Shown: piece after piece, positions 8,692-17,343 of the stretch | Numbering within the stretch: the stretch's first letter is position 1 | Layout: each line of letters opens with the position of its first letter | Source of the DNA: Actinomadura latina NBRC 106108 | Lineage (GTDB): Bacteria; Actinomycetota; Actinomycetes; Streptosporangiales; Streptosporangiaceae | Reading direction: 5' to 3' | Length of the DNA stretch: 64,000 bases | Assembly (NCBI RefSeq): GCF_001552195.1 | Contig: NZ_BCQS01000005.1 | Span: forward strand, 62,001 to 126,000 | The notes under the pieces: generated by a model | Databases searched by the model: none | The model's input: the letters and a program-made list of their open reading frames with translations, nothing else | Told to the model about the DNA's origin: nothing | Program-made: the position numbers and the translations under genes

Positions 8692-9846
8692 ATGGGCTTT
8701 ATGAAGGGATGGCGGCCGCTCGCTCAGGACAGCCTGCTCGCCGTGGTGGTGGGCGTCCTACCGGTGGTCTTCGTGTTCTTCGCGCCGGACTCGGGCGTGA
8801 TCGACCTCACGCTCGCCGTCGCCGGCTCGCTCGCGCTCGTCGCCTGGCGGCGGGCGCCCCTGGCGGCGCTGCTCGGCAGCACGGGCTGCATGCTCGCGGT
8901 CTCCGTGCACGTCCAGCCGGGCCCGTCGGCCGTCTTCCCCGTCCTGGTGGCCGTGTTCGCCGCCGTCGCGGCAGGCCGTCGGGCCGCCCCCGCCCTCGCC
9001 GCCACGGCCTTCCTGGGCGCCGACCTCGCGGTCGCCCTGCCCGGCGATGACGGGCCGGTGCACGACCTCGAGAACACCTCGCTGCTGCTCGGCTGGTTCG
9101 TCGCGGCCGGCGTGGCGGCGACGGTGACCCGGCACCGGCAGGCGTACCTGGAGGAGGCCGAGCGGCGGGCCGCCGAGGCCGAGCGCACCCGCGAGGAGGC
9201 GGCCCGGCGCCGCGCGGGCGAGGAGCGGCTGCGCATCGCCCGCGAACTGCACGACTCGCTCACGCACAGCATCTCGATCATCAAGGTGCAGGCCGGGGTG
9301 GCCGTCCACGTGGCGCGGCGGCGCGGCGAGGAGGTGCCTCCCGCGCTGCTGGCCGTCCAGGAGGCCAGCAGCGACGCCATGCGCGAGCTGCGCGCCACCC
9401 TGGAGGTGCTGCGCGACCCCGGCGGCTCCGGCGACGAGCCCCCCGGATCGGACGGGACCAGCGGCCTCGACCGGCTCGGCGACCTCGTCGAACGGGCCCG
9501 CTCGACCGGGCTGCCCGCCACGGTGACGATCTGCGGCACCCGGCGCGACCTGCCGGCCGAGGTCGACCGGGCCGCGTACCGGATCGTCCAGGAGGCGCTC
9601 ACCAACGTCTCCAGGCACGCCGGCAGGGCGGCCGCCGCGGTGCGCATCGACTACACCGGCGGCGGGCTGGTCGTGCGGATCGACGACGACGGCGGGGCCG
9701 CCCCGGAGGCGCCGCCCGTCCCCGGCACGGGCCTGCTCGGCATGCGCGAGCGCGTCGCGGCGCTCGGCGGCCGGCTGCGGGCCGGGCCCCGCCCCGAGGG
9801 CGGCTTCACCGTGTGCGCCGAGCTGCCGCTGGGGGAACCGGCGTGA
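8692..9846 (+). CDS. Two-component sensor histidine kinase, NarL/DesK type (HisKA_3)
   Basis: A 384-residue kinase. About six hydrophobic segments fill residues 12-146 with almost no extracellular domain, so it probably senses a signal in or near the membrane. A short coiled-coil with alternating Glu/Arg (151-180) leads to the HisKA_3 dimerisation helix, where ELHDSLTHS places the phospho-acceptor His at residue 187. The HATPase domain follows, with AYRIVQEALTNVSRHAG (N box) and GTGLLGMRERVAALGG (G box). Its TGA overlaps the GTG of the response regulator by four bases, so the two are translationally coupled. Another ATG three codons in is possible as start. The signal is unknown. Confidence 0.9.
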   Translation: MGFMKGWRPLAQDSLLAVVVGVLPVVFVFFAPDSGVIDLTLAVAGSLALVAWRRAPLAALLGSTGCMLAVSVHVQPGPSAVFPVLVAVFAAVAAGRRAAPALAATAFLGADLAVALPGDDGPVHDLENTSLLLGWFVAAGVAATVTRHRQAYLEEAERRAAEAERTREEAARRRAGEERLRIARELHDSLTHSISIIKVQAGVAVHVARRRGEEVPPALLAVQEASSDAMRELRATLEVLRDPGGSGDEPPGSDGTSGLDRLGDLVERARSTGLPATVTICGTRRDLPAEVDRAAYRIVQEALTNVSRHAGRAAAAVRIDYTGGGLVVRIDDDGGAAPEAPPVPGTGLLGMRERVAALGGRLRAGPRPEGGFTVCAELPLGEPA

Positions 9847-10502
9847 TCCGCGTGCTGCTCGTCGACGACCAGGCGCTCATCCGCGGCGGCTTCCGGGCGC
9901 TGCTGGAGATCGAGGACGACGTCGAGGTGGTGGCCGAGGCCGCGAACGGCGAGCGGGGCGTCGCGCTCGCCGTCGAGCACCGGCCCGACGTCGCCCTCAT
10001 CGACATCCAGATGCCGGTGATGGACGGCATCGAGGCGACCCGGCTGATCGCCGCCGACGAGCGGCTGACCGGCGTCCATGTCGTGATCCTCACCAACTAC
10101 GGCCTCGACGAGTACGTCTTCAACGCGCTGCGCGCCGGCGCCTGCGGCTTCATGGTCAAGGACACCGAGCCCGCCGATCTCGTGCAGGGCGTCCGGGTCG
10201 CGGCCCGCGGCGACGCGCTGCTGTCCCCCGCGATCACCCGCCGCCTGATCGGCGAGTACGTCGCCCGCCGCCCCGAGCCCGCGCCCGGCGCGCTCGGCGT
10301 CCTGACCAACCGCGAGCGCGAGGTCGTCGCACTGGTGGCCCGCGGCCTGTCCAACGATGAGATCGCCGCCCACATCGTGATCAGCCCGAACACCGCGAAG
10401 ACCCACGTCAGCCGCGCGATGACCAAGCTGCGCGCCAGGGACCGCGCCCAGCTCGTCGTCTTCGCCTACGAATCCGGCCTCGTCACCCCCCGCACCGGCT
10501 GA
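9843..10502 (+). CDS. NarL/FixJ-type response regulator, partner of the kinase upstream
   Basis: A 219-residue two-domain regulator. The receiver domain begins IRVLLVDDQALIRGGF, has the phospho-acceptor Asp at residue 54 within LIDIQMPVMDG, the switch Thr in VVILTNYGLDEYV, and the conserved Lys in GFMVKD. The C-terminal LuxR-type helix-turn-helix (about residues 148-212) reads LTNREREVVALVARGLSNDEIAAHIVISPNTAKTH across its core. The GTG start overlaps the kinase stop. It is the last gene before the lasso peptide locus on the same strand, so control of that locus or of the divergent MFS exporter are both possible targets; neither is shown. Confidence 0.9.
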   Translation: MIRVLLVDDQALIRGGFRALLEIEDDVEVVAEAANGERGVALAVEHRPDVALIDIQMPVMDGIEATRLIAADERLTGVHVVILTNYGLDEYVFNALRAGACGFMVKDTEPADLVQGVRVAARGDALLSPAITRRLIGEYVARRPEPAPGALGVLTNREREVVALVARGLSNDEIAAHIVISPNTAKTHVSRAMTKLRARDRAQLVVFAYESGLVTPRTG

Positions 10503-10941
10503 CCGGGCGGGCGCGGCCGTCGCGGCGGCGCCGCCGGCGCCATTGTGCGAACTGCGGCAGAGCGGGCCCCGCCGTCGCCGCACACGGCGGCGGGGCTTCG
10601 AGAATTGGCCCCCTTTTTGTCATGCGGAATTGAGTCCACGTGATGCCATGGCACTGGCGGCCGGTCGAGCTTCTGATGTACCGGAACGCCATCGAAGAAT
10701 ATCCGCCCGGCTAGCTGGCGGAGGTTATCGGACGGACAGATGGACGCGCGCATCGCTTGACTTATTCGAGTTTGGCCCGATTTGCTACTCGCAGCCGTCC
10801 GGACGGCGTTTACGCAGGTGAAAGAATTGTCGAAGTGGCACGGCCCACATTCCCGGTGCCATACTCCGCTCGTTCCGCCTTTCGTGAAGGCGGAATTGGG
10901 AGCTCCCTCGAGAAAATCCACGGCATGGAACAGGAGAGAAG
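10503..10941 (+). other. Non-coding leader region of the lasso peptide locus
   Basis: No gene is visible in these 439 bases. They are clearly poorer in G+C than the surrounding DNA, with many TTT, AAA and GAATT runs. A loose promoter match is TTGACT at 10757 with TTTGCT at 10781 (18-base spacer), about 155 bases before the precursor gene. The last bases carry AGGAGAG five bases before the precursor ATG, a strong ribosome-binding site. The base composition suggests a transferred or less constrained segment. Confidence 0.5.
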
Positions 10942-11049
10942 ATGAAGCCGTACGAAACGCCCGTCCTGGTGGCGGCCGGCTCGTTCCGCAAGGTGACCGG
11001 CCTGCTCCTCAAGCACGGCAACGACCGTCTGATCCTCAGCAAGAACTGA
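10942..11049 (+). CDS. Lasso peptide precursor, citrulassin family
   Basis: A 35-residue precursor. The leader contains YETPVLVAAGSFRKVTG, a full match to the Y-x-x-P-x-L-x-x-x-G-x5-T rule for leaders bound by the lasso B1 (RRE) protein, with Thr at position -2. Cleavage after the Gly gives a 15-residue core, LLLKHGNDRLILSKN. Its Asp8 would close an 8-residue macrolactam ring with Leu1. The core follows citrulassin A (LLGLAGNDRLVLSKN) closely, differing at positions 3, 4, 5 and 11, and keeps Arg9, which is deiminated to citrulline in citrulassin A by a separately encoded enzyme. The ribosome-binding site AGGAGAG supports the ATG. The processing genes next door are damaged, so a mature product may not be made. 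Confidence 0.85.
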   Translation: MKPYETPVLVAAGSFRKVTGLLLKHGNDRLILSKN

Positions 11050-11068
11050 CGACGGGCGCCCAACGCAC

Positions 11069-12270
11069 ATGCCTGATCTGAACGGCATGCCGGGTCACGG
11101 CGAGGCGTTCTTCGTGGTCCTGCCGGACCACGAGGCCGCCCTCGCCGGCGCCGGACTCGACGAGCGGCAGCTGGCGGCGCGGCTGCTGTGGCCGCTCCCG
11201 CATCCGCTCCCGCACACGCCGATGTGGCGGGGCCTGCACGCCGTGGAGCCGGGCGCGCACCTGGTCGTGGAACCGGACGGCCGCACCCGCGTGCGCCGCT
11301 GGTGGACGCCGCCCGAGGCGGAACGGTCGCTGGCCGCCGGCGCGGCGGACCTCGCGGCCGTGCTCGCCGCGGCGGTCGGCGCGCGGACGGCGGGCGGCGG
11401 CACGGTGAGCTGCGACCTGTCCGGCGGCCTCGACTCCACTTCGGTCTGCTTCCTGGCCGCCCGCGGCGAGGCCGCGGTCGTCGCGAGCACCTGGCCCGGC
11501 CGGGACCCGGCCGACGAGGACCTCGTGTGGGCGCGCCGCGCCGCCGCCCGCATGCCCGGCGTCGAGCACGCGGTGTGGCCCGCCGAGGAGTCGCCGCTCG
11601 TGTACGCGGGGCTCCTGGAGATCGACGATCCGCTGGACGAGCCGTCCATCGGCATGATGGACCGGGCGCGGGTCCTCAGCCACGTCCCCCGGCTCGCGGC
11701 GAAGGGCAGCCGGCTGCACCTGACCGGCATCGGCGGCGACAACGTCGCCTGGTGCTCCGAGGCCCACTACCACGGGCTGCTGCGCCGCCGGCCGCTGCTC
11801 GCGCTGCCGCGGCTGCGCGGCTTCCGGGCGCTGTTCGACTGGGACCTCGGCCCGATGGCGGCGGCACTGGCCGACGGGCGCCCGTACCGCCGCTGGCTCG
11901 CGGACGCGGCCGGCGGCCTCCGCCGCCCCCCGCCGCCGCCCGCCACCGGGGCGCTCGGCTGGGACGGCGCGCCCCGGATGTTCGGCTGGGTCACCCCGGA
12001 CGCCGTGCACGCGGCGGCGGAGGTGCTGCGGGAGGCCGCCCGCACGGCCGAGCCGCTGGCGCCCGACCGGGGACGGCACGCCGACCTGCAGGGCATCCGG
12101 TCGTGCACCCGCATCATCCGGCAGTGGGAGCAGATGAGCGCCCGCGCCGGGCTGCCGATGGCCTCGCCGTTCCTCGACGACCGGGTGGTCGAGGCATGCC
12201 TCTCCGTCCGCCCCGAGGAGCGGGTCACCCCGTGGCGGTACAAGCCGCTGCTGGTCGCGGCGATGCGCGG
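11069..12270 (+). pseudogene. Lasso peptide cyclase (asparagine synthetase-like), internally and C-terminally deleted
   Basis: The first residues (AFFVVLPDHEAA) are the usual start of the lasso macrolactam synthetase. The text then jumps within about 11138-11150 to LAGAGLDERQLAARLLWPLPHPLPHTPMWRG, which in the family lies after the class II amidotransferase-like domain; roughly 100 residues are missing in frame. The synthetase domain follows with the ATP-pyrophosphatase loop SCDLSGGLDSTSVCF (residues 114-128) and the late segment ASPFLDDRVVEACLSVRP. Homology stops at YKPLLVAAMRG, where about 150-200 further residues would be expected. The enzyme should adenylate the ring-forming Asp. The ATP loop is intact, but loss of both ends makes activity doubtful. 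Confidence 0.75.
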
Positions 12271-12378
12271 CACGCGTGGGTGGAGGCGGAGGGCCGGCCC
12301 GTCGAGGAGGACGTCCCGGACGGCTACCTCGTCCCGCTCATCACCGTCCCGCCGGCCGAGGAGCACCGTGCACGGTGA
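12268..12378 (+). pseudogene. C-terminal tail of a lasso leader peptidase (B2, transglutaminase-like)
   Basis: In a frame different from the cyclase, 36 residues read RHAWVEAEGRPVEEDVP and then YLVPLITVPP before a stop. HAWVE contains the catalytic His of the transglutaminase-like B2 peptidase, and this is the usual end of that protein. The catalytic Cys and everything before the His are missing. The piece is joined directly to the truncated cyclase, so the cyclase 3' end, the whole B1 (RRE) gene and about three quarters of B2 have been lost, an estimated 1-1.3 kb. The stop overlaps the start of the transporter gene, the normal coupling. Confidence 0.7.
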
Positions 12379-14131
12379 AGGCGGCGCGGGCGGCCTGCGC
12401 GGCGTCCTCGCCCTGGCCGCCGGGCACCGCGGGCCGATCGCCGCGACCGTGGCCCTCACCCTCGCCGCGTCGGCGCTGGGGCTCGCCCAGCCGCTCGTCG
12501 CCCGCGACGTGATCGGGGCCGCGGGGGCGGGCCGGACGCCGTGGGCCGCGGTGGCGGCGCTGGTCGCGCTGTTCACCGTCCAGGCGCTGCTGCAGGCGCT
12601 GGTCCGGTTCCAGCTCGCGCGCACCGGCGAGGGCATCGTGCTCGGCATCCGGCTGAACCTGATCGACCATCTGCTGCGGCTCCGCATGCCCGCCTACGAC
12701 CGGCACCGGGTCGGCGACCTGATCTCCCGGGCGGACGCGGACACCCTCGCGCTCCGGCAGGTCGTCGCCGGCGGGCTCACCGACGCGGTCACCGGCGGCA
12801 TCGGCCTGGCCGCCACGGTGGCGCTGATGATCTGGCTGGACTGGGCGCTGTTCGCGTGCGTCGCCGCCGTCATCGCGGTCGCGGGCACGCTCCTCGGGTT
12901 CGCGCTGCGCGGCATGCGGGCCGCGTCGCTGCGCGGGCGGCGGGCGACCGGGGCGATGGCCGCCGACCTGGAGCGGGCGCTCGGCGCGATCCGGACGGTG
13001 AAGGCCGGCCGGGCCGAGGACCGGGAGAGCGAGCGGATCGGGGGCCGGGCCTCGGCCGCGTACGCCGCGAACGTGCGGATGGCCGGGTTCGACGCGCTCG
13101 TCGCGCCGGCCACCGAGCTGGCGGTGACGGGTTCGTTCCTGCTGGTGCTGCTGACCGGCGGGGCGCGCGTCGCCGCCGGGGACGGGTCCGTCGCCGACCT
13201 CGTCGCCTTCCTGCTGTACATGCTGTACCTGACGGGGCCGCTGGGCGCGCTGTTCGAGTCGCTCAGCGTCGTCCAGCAGGGCACCGGCGCCGCCCACCGG
13301 ATCGCGGAGGCCCTCGCCCTGCCCCGGGAGGCCGGTGACGCCCCCGGCGCGGACCTCCGCGCGGCGGACGCGTCCGGTGGCCACGCCCCGGCGCTGGAGT
13401 TCCGCGACGTGTGGTTCGGCTACCGCCCCGCGCGTCCGGTACTGCGCGGCGTGTCGTTCGAGGTGCCGCGGCGCGGCCACGTCGCGCTGATCGGCCGCTC
13501 CGGCGCGGGCAAGTCGACGATCTTCGCGCTGGCGGAGCGCTTCTACGACCCCGAGCGCGGCGAGGTGCTGGTCGGCGGGCTCCCGGCCGGGGCGCTGAGC
13601 CGGTCCGCGCACCGCGCGCGGATCGGGCTGGTCGAGCAGGACTGCCCGATCCTGGACGGCACCCTCCGCGACAACCTCCTCTACGCGGCCCCGGACGCCG
13701 GGGACGACGAGATCCACCGCGTGCTCGGCATGACCGATCTGGCGGATCTCGTCGCCCGGCTCCCGCGGGGCCTGGACACCCGGGTCGGCGAGCACGGCCG
13801 GGAGCTGTCGGGCGGCGAGCGGCAGCGGATGGCGATCGCCCGCGCGCTCATCACCCGTCCGGACCTGCTGCTGCTGGACGAGCCGACGTCCCACCTGGAC
13901 CTGGAGAGCGAGCTGGCGCTGCGCCGCACCCTCGACGAGGCCGCCGGCCGGTGCGCGCTGCTGGTGATCGCGCACCGGTTCACCACGGTCCGCGCCGCCG
14001 CGCGCGTCCTCGTCCTCGACGGGGGCCGGGTCGCCGCCTCCGGCACCCACGACGAGCTCATGCGGGCCAGCCCCTACTACCGCGCCCTCGCCACCGGCTG
14101 GCCCGCCGACCACGCCGCCGCCCCCCGATGA
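12368..14131 (+). CDS. ABC transporter, fused permease and ATPase (lasso peptide exporter)
   Basis: A 587-residue half-size exporter that would work as a homodimer. Six hydrophobic segments fill residues 10-300. The ATPase domain has Walker A IGRSGAGKSTIFAL, signature RELSGGERQRMAIARAL, Walker B LLLLDEPTSHLDL and the switch His in VIAHRF. In lasso loci such a gene (often called D) exports the mature peptide and gives self-immunity. The GTG at 12368 is preceded by GAGGAG and overlaps the B2 remnant by 11 bases. Because of the deletions upstream, the cyclase frame runs uninterrupted into this gene, so a long cyclase-transporter fusion reading is possible but the GTG start is more likely. Confidence 0.85.
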   Translation: MHGEGGAGGLRGVLALAAGHRGPIAATVALTLAASALGLAQPLVARDVIGAAGAGRTPWAAVAALVALFTVQALLQALVRFQLARTGEGIVLGIRLNLIDHLLRLRMPAYDRHRVGDLISRADADTLALRQVVAGGLTDAVTGGIGLAATVALMIWLDWALFACVAAVIAVAGTLLGFALRGMRAASLRGRRATGAMAADLERALGAIRTVKAGRAEDRESERIGGRASAAYAANVRMAGFDALVAPATELAVTGSFLLVLLTGGARVAAGDGSVADLVAFLLYMLYLTGPLGALFESLSVVQQGTGAAHRIAEALALPREAGDAPGADLRAADASGGHAPALEFRDVWFGYRPARPVLRGVSFEVPRRGHVALIGRSGAGKSTIFALAERFYDPERGEVLVGGLPAGALSRSAHRARIGLVEQDCPILDGTLRDNLLYAAPDAGDDEIHRVLGMTDLADLVARLPRGLDTRVGEHGRELSGGERQRMAIARALITRPDLLLLDEPTSHLDLESELALRRTLDEAAGRCALLVIAHRFTTVRAAARVLVLDGGRVAASGTHDELMRASPYYRALATGWPADHAAAPR

Positions 14132-14191
14132 CCGCGCGACCCCGCCGGAAAAGGGGATGCGGACGGGGCGGCGGTGCGGGGATGCTCGGGT

Positions 14192-15028
14192 ATGGGCTGG
14201 ACACTCACCAATGACCTTGACGGCTTCCTCGCGCACGCGGGCGGGTTCCTGCGGGGCGACCCCGTCGCGAACACCGTGCCGCTGACCGTGACCGAGGCCA
14301 TGCGCGTCCAGGGCTCCGGGCTCTACGGCGACGCGCTCCTCGGGTGGTGGACGGCGGACGGCCGGGTCGCGGGCGCGTGCCTGTGGACGGGCGCGCATCC
14401 GCCGATGCTGACCGCGATGCCGGAGACGGCGGCGGCGGAACTGGCGGAGACGCTGGCCGGACGGGACGCGACGGTGCCCGGGATCAACGGGTCGCCGGAG
14501 GCCGCCGAGGCGTTCGCGGACGCGTGGACCAGAAGGACCCGGGCGGCGAGCGGCGTCGCGATGCGGCAGCGGCTCTACCGGCTCGACGGCCTGGACGTCC
14601 CCGATCCGCAGCCCGAGGGTGCCGCGCGGGTGGCGGGCGGCGGCGACCGCGAGCTGGCGCTGGAGTGGTTCACCGCGTTCCACGCGGATGCCGGGGAGCC
14701 CCGGCGCGCGAACCCGGAACTGGTCGACGGCAGGCTCGCGGCGGGCGGGCTCATGCTCTGGGAGACCGGCGGCGGGCCCGTGGCGATGGCGGGACGGACG
14801 GCGGTCGTCGCCGGCATGGCCCGGGTCGCGCCCGTGTACACCCCGGCCCGGCACCGGCGCCGCGGCTACGGGGCCGCGGTCACCGCCGCCGTCACCCAGG
14901 GCGCGCTGGACGCGGGCGCCGAGCACGTCGTGCTCTTCACCGACCTCGCGAACCCGACCAGCAACGGCATCTACCAGCGCCTCGGGTACCGTCCCGTGCA
15001 GGACCGCGTCGTGCTGTCGTTCACCTGA
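14192..15028 (+). CDS. GNAT family N-acetyltransferase (two-part, FR47-like)
   Basis: A 278-residue protein. The first half (from MGWTLTNDLDGFLAHAGGFL) has the N-terminal region common to two-domain actinobacterial acetyltransferases. The second half holds the active GNAT fold with VAPVYTPARHRRRGYGAAVTAAV (acetyl-CoA binding) and VLFTDLANPTSNGIYQRLGYRPV (C-terminal motif). The ATG at 14192 is preferred over a GTG six codons before it. It follows the lasso exporter on the same strand after 60 bases but is of a general type, so membership in the lasso locus is unproven. Its stop codon lies in a short tandem duplication. Confidence 0.8.
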   Translation: MGWTLTNDLDGFLAHAGGFLRGDPVANTVPLTVTEAMRVQGSGLYGDALLGWWTADGRVAGACLWTGAHPPMLTAMPETAAAELAETLAGRDATVPGINGSPEAAEAFADAWTRRTRAASGVAMRQRLYRLDGLDVPDPQPEGAARVAGGGDRELALEWFTAFHADAGEPRRANPELVDGRLAAGGLMLWETGGGPVAMAGRTAVVAGMARVAPVYTPARHRRRGYGAAVTAAVTQGALDAGAEHVVLFTDLANPTSNGIYQRLGYRPVQDRVVLSFT

Positions 15029-15055
15029 GACCTGTCCTTCACCTGAGACCTGTCC
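15020..15055 (+). repeat. 18-bp tandem duplication across a stop codon
   Basis: TTCACCTGAGACCTGTCC occurs twice in direct succession (15020-15037 and 15038-15055). The first copy contains the last codons and the TGA of the acetyltransferase gene; the second copy repeats an in-frame TGA as a backup stop. Confidence 0.9.
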
Positions 15056-15123
15056 TCCCTGGGAGCCGTCCTCTGCCTGAGACGGCGAACAGCGCGGGCC
15101 GCCGGGCCCGGTCGTGCTCCCCC

Positions 15124-17241
15124 CTACGTGACGCCGGCCTCCTTCATGTCGCGGAGCTCGCGCTTGAGTTCCTTGATCTCGTCGCGGAGGCGGGCGGCGA
15201 GCTCGAACTGCAGGTCGGTGGCGGCCTGGTGCATCTGGTCGGTCATCTGCTCGATCAGGCTCTCCAGCTCCTCGCGGGGCCGGTCGCCGACGAGGTCGGC
15301 GGCGTGCCGTCCGGCCTCCCTGGTCCTGGAGGCGAGACCGGGGACGGGGGCCTTGCCGCGGGACTGCTGGCGTCCGCCGCCGCCGATCAGGGTCTCGGTG
15401 TCGGCGTCCTCGCGGACGAGGGAGTCGAGGATGTCGGCGATCCGCTTGCGCAGCGCCGTCGGCTCGATGCCGTGCTCGGTGTTGTAGGCCTGCTGCTTGG
15501 CACGGCGCCGGTTGGTCTCGTCGATCGCCCGCTCCATCGACGGGGTGACCGTGTCGGCGTACATGTGGACCTGGCCGGACACGTTGCGGGCCGCGCGGCC
15601 GATCGTCTGGATGAGGGACGTCTCGGAGCGCAGGAAGCCCTCCTTGTCGGCGTCCAGGATCGCGACGAGGGACACCTCGGGCAGGTCGAGGCCCTCGCGG
15701 AGCAGGTTGATGCCGACGAGGACGTCGAACTCGCCGGCCCGCAACTCGCGGAGCAGCTCGATGCGGCGCAGCGTGTCGACCTCGCTGTGCAGGTAGCGGA
15801 CCTGGATGCCGAGTTCGAGGAGGTAGTCGGTGAGGTCCTCGGACATCTTCTTGGTGAGGGTGGTGACGAGGACGCGCTCGTCGCGTTCGGTGCGCTCGCG
15901 GATCTCGTGGATGAGGTCGTCGATCTGCCCCTTGGTGGGCTTGACGACGATCTCGGGGTCGATGAGGCCGGTCGGGCGGATGACCTGCTCGACGACGTCG
16001 CCCTTGACGCGGTTCATCTCGTAGCTGCCGGGCGTCGCCGACAGGTAGACGGTCTGGCCGATGCGGTCGAGGAACTCCTCCCACTTCAGCGGCCGGTTGT
16101 CCATCGCGGACGGCAGCCGGAACCCGTGCTCGACCAGCATCCGCTTGCGGGACGCGTCGCCCTCGTACATCGCGCCGATCTGCGGGACGGTCTGGTGCGA
16201 CTCGTCGACGACCAGGAGGAAGTCCTCCGGGAAGTAGTCGAGGAGGGTGTTGGGGGCGGTGCCGGGGCCGCGGCCGTCGATGTGCCGGGAGTAGTTCTCG
16301 ATGCCGGAGCAGGTGCCGACCTGGCGCATCATCTCGATGTCGTAGGCGGTGCGCATGCGCAGCCGCTGCGCCTCCAGCATCTTGCCCTGCCGCTCCATCA
16401 CGGCGAGGGTCTCCTCCAGCTCGGCCTCGATGGCGCGGATGGCCCGCTCCATGCGCTCGGGCCCGGCGACGTAGTGGGAGGCGGGGAAGACGTACAGCTC
16501 CTCGTCCTCGGTGATCAGCTCGCCGGTCAGCGGATGCAGGGTGGCGAGCTTCTCGATCTCGTCGCCGAACATCTCGATGCGGACGGCCAGCTCCTCGTAC
16601 TGCGGGATGATCTCGATGGTGTCGCCGCGGACCCGGAACGTGCCGCGGGTGAACGCGAGGTCGTTGCGGGTGTACTGCATGCCGACGAGCTGGCGGAGCA
16701 GGTCGTCGCGGTCGATCTCCTGGCCGACGTGCAGCCGGACCATCCGGTCGACGTACTCCTGCGGGGTGCCGAGGCCGTAGATGCAGGACACGGACGCGAC
16801 GACGACGGTGTCGCGGCGGGTGAGCAGCGAGTTGGTCGCCGAGTGCCGGAGCCGGTCGACCTCGTCGTTGATCGAGGAGTCCTTCTCGATGTAGGTGTCG
16901 GTCTGCGGGATGTACGCCTCGGGCTGGTAGTAGTCGTAGTACGACACGAAGTACTCGACGGCGTTGTGCGGCATCATCTCGCGCAGCTCGTTGGCGAACT
17001 GCGCGGCGAGGGTCTTGTTCGGCTGCATGACCAGGACCGGCCGCTGCAGCTTCTCCACCAGCCACGCGATCGTGGCGGTCTTGCCGGTGCCGGTGGCGCC
17101 GAGCAGCACCGCGTCGCGGTCGCCGCCCTCGATGCGGGCGGTCAGCTCGGCGATCGCCTGCGGCTGGTCGCCGGACGGCGTCATCTCGGTGACGACCTCG
17201 AACGGCGCGACGCGGCGCCGCAGGTCGGTGACTGGGCGCAT
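15124..17241 (-). CDS. uvrB: Excinuclease ABC subunit B
   Basis: UvrB, the damage-verifying helicase of nucleotide excision repair, acting with UvrA and UvrC in the cytoplasm. At 705 residues it has the full family length. The N-terminus [17 protein letters not shown] and [17 protein letters not shown] lead to Walker [16 protein letters not shown]. The beta-hairpin that threads between DNA strands is visible as [21 protein letters not shown]. Helicase motifs VDESHQT and [21 protein letters not shown] follow, and the C-terminal UVR domain (LEQM-type [16 protein letters not shown]) for UvrC contact ends the protein. The ATG at 17241 is preferred to a GTG two codons earlier, given AGGGGAG upstream. 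A direct repeat lies just before the start. Confidence 0.97.
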   Translation of the reverse strand: MRPVTDLRRRVAPFEVVTEMTPSGDQPQAIAELTARIEGGDRDAVLLGATGTGKTATIAWLVEKLQRPVLVMQPNKTLAAQFANELREMMPHNAVEYFVSYYDYYQPEAYIPQTDTYIEKDSSINDEVDRLRHSATNSLLTRRDTVVVASVSCIYGLGTPQEYVDRMVRLHVGQEIDRDDLLRQLVGMQYTRNDLAFTRGTFRVRGDTIEIIPQYEELAVRIEMFGDEIEKLATLHPLTGELITEDEELYVFPASHYVAGPERMERAIRAIEAELEETLAVMERQGKMLEAQRLRMRTAYDIEMMRQVGTCSGIENYSRHIDGRGPGTAPNTLLDYFPEDFLLVVDESHQTVPQIGAMYEGDASRKRMLVEHGFRLPSAMDNRPLKWEEFLDRIGQTVYLSATPGSYEMNRVKGDVVEQVIRPTGLIDPEIVVKPTKGQIDDLIHEIRERTERDERVLVTTLTKKMSEDLTDYLLELGIQVRYLHSEVDTLRRIELLRELRAGEFDVLVGINLLREGLDLPEVSLVAILDADKEGFLRSETSLIQTIGRAARNVSGQVHMYADTVTPSMERAIDETNRRRAKQQAYNTEHGIEPTALRKRIADILDSLVREDADTETLIGGGGRQQSRGKAPVPGLASRTREAGRHAADLVGDRPREELESLIEQMTDQMHQAATDLQFELAARLRDEIKELKRELRDMKEAGVT

Positions 17242-17251
17242 CGGCACTCCC

Positions 17252-17280
17252 CTGGTCCTGCTGATTACTGGTCCTGCTGA
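17252..17280 (-). repeat. 13-bp direct repeat in the uvrB leader
   Basis: CTGGTCCTGCTGA (plus strand) occurs at 17252-17264 and again at 17268-17280, a 16-base period, directly upstream of the uvrB ribosome-binding site. No LexA-type GAAC-N4-GTTC box was seen nearby. Confidence 0.7.
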
Positions 17281-17343
17281 GCCCTGCTCCGGCGAACTCC
17301 TGCTCTGACAACTGTATGCAGGGGGTCCGACATTCCGCGCCGG

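Noticed and set aside
17248..17343. Search for a LexA box upstream of uvrB
   Set aside because: No GAAC-N4-GTTC type sequence was found; only a direct repeat is present.
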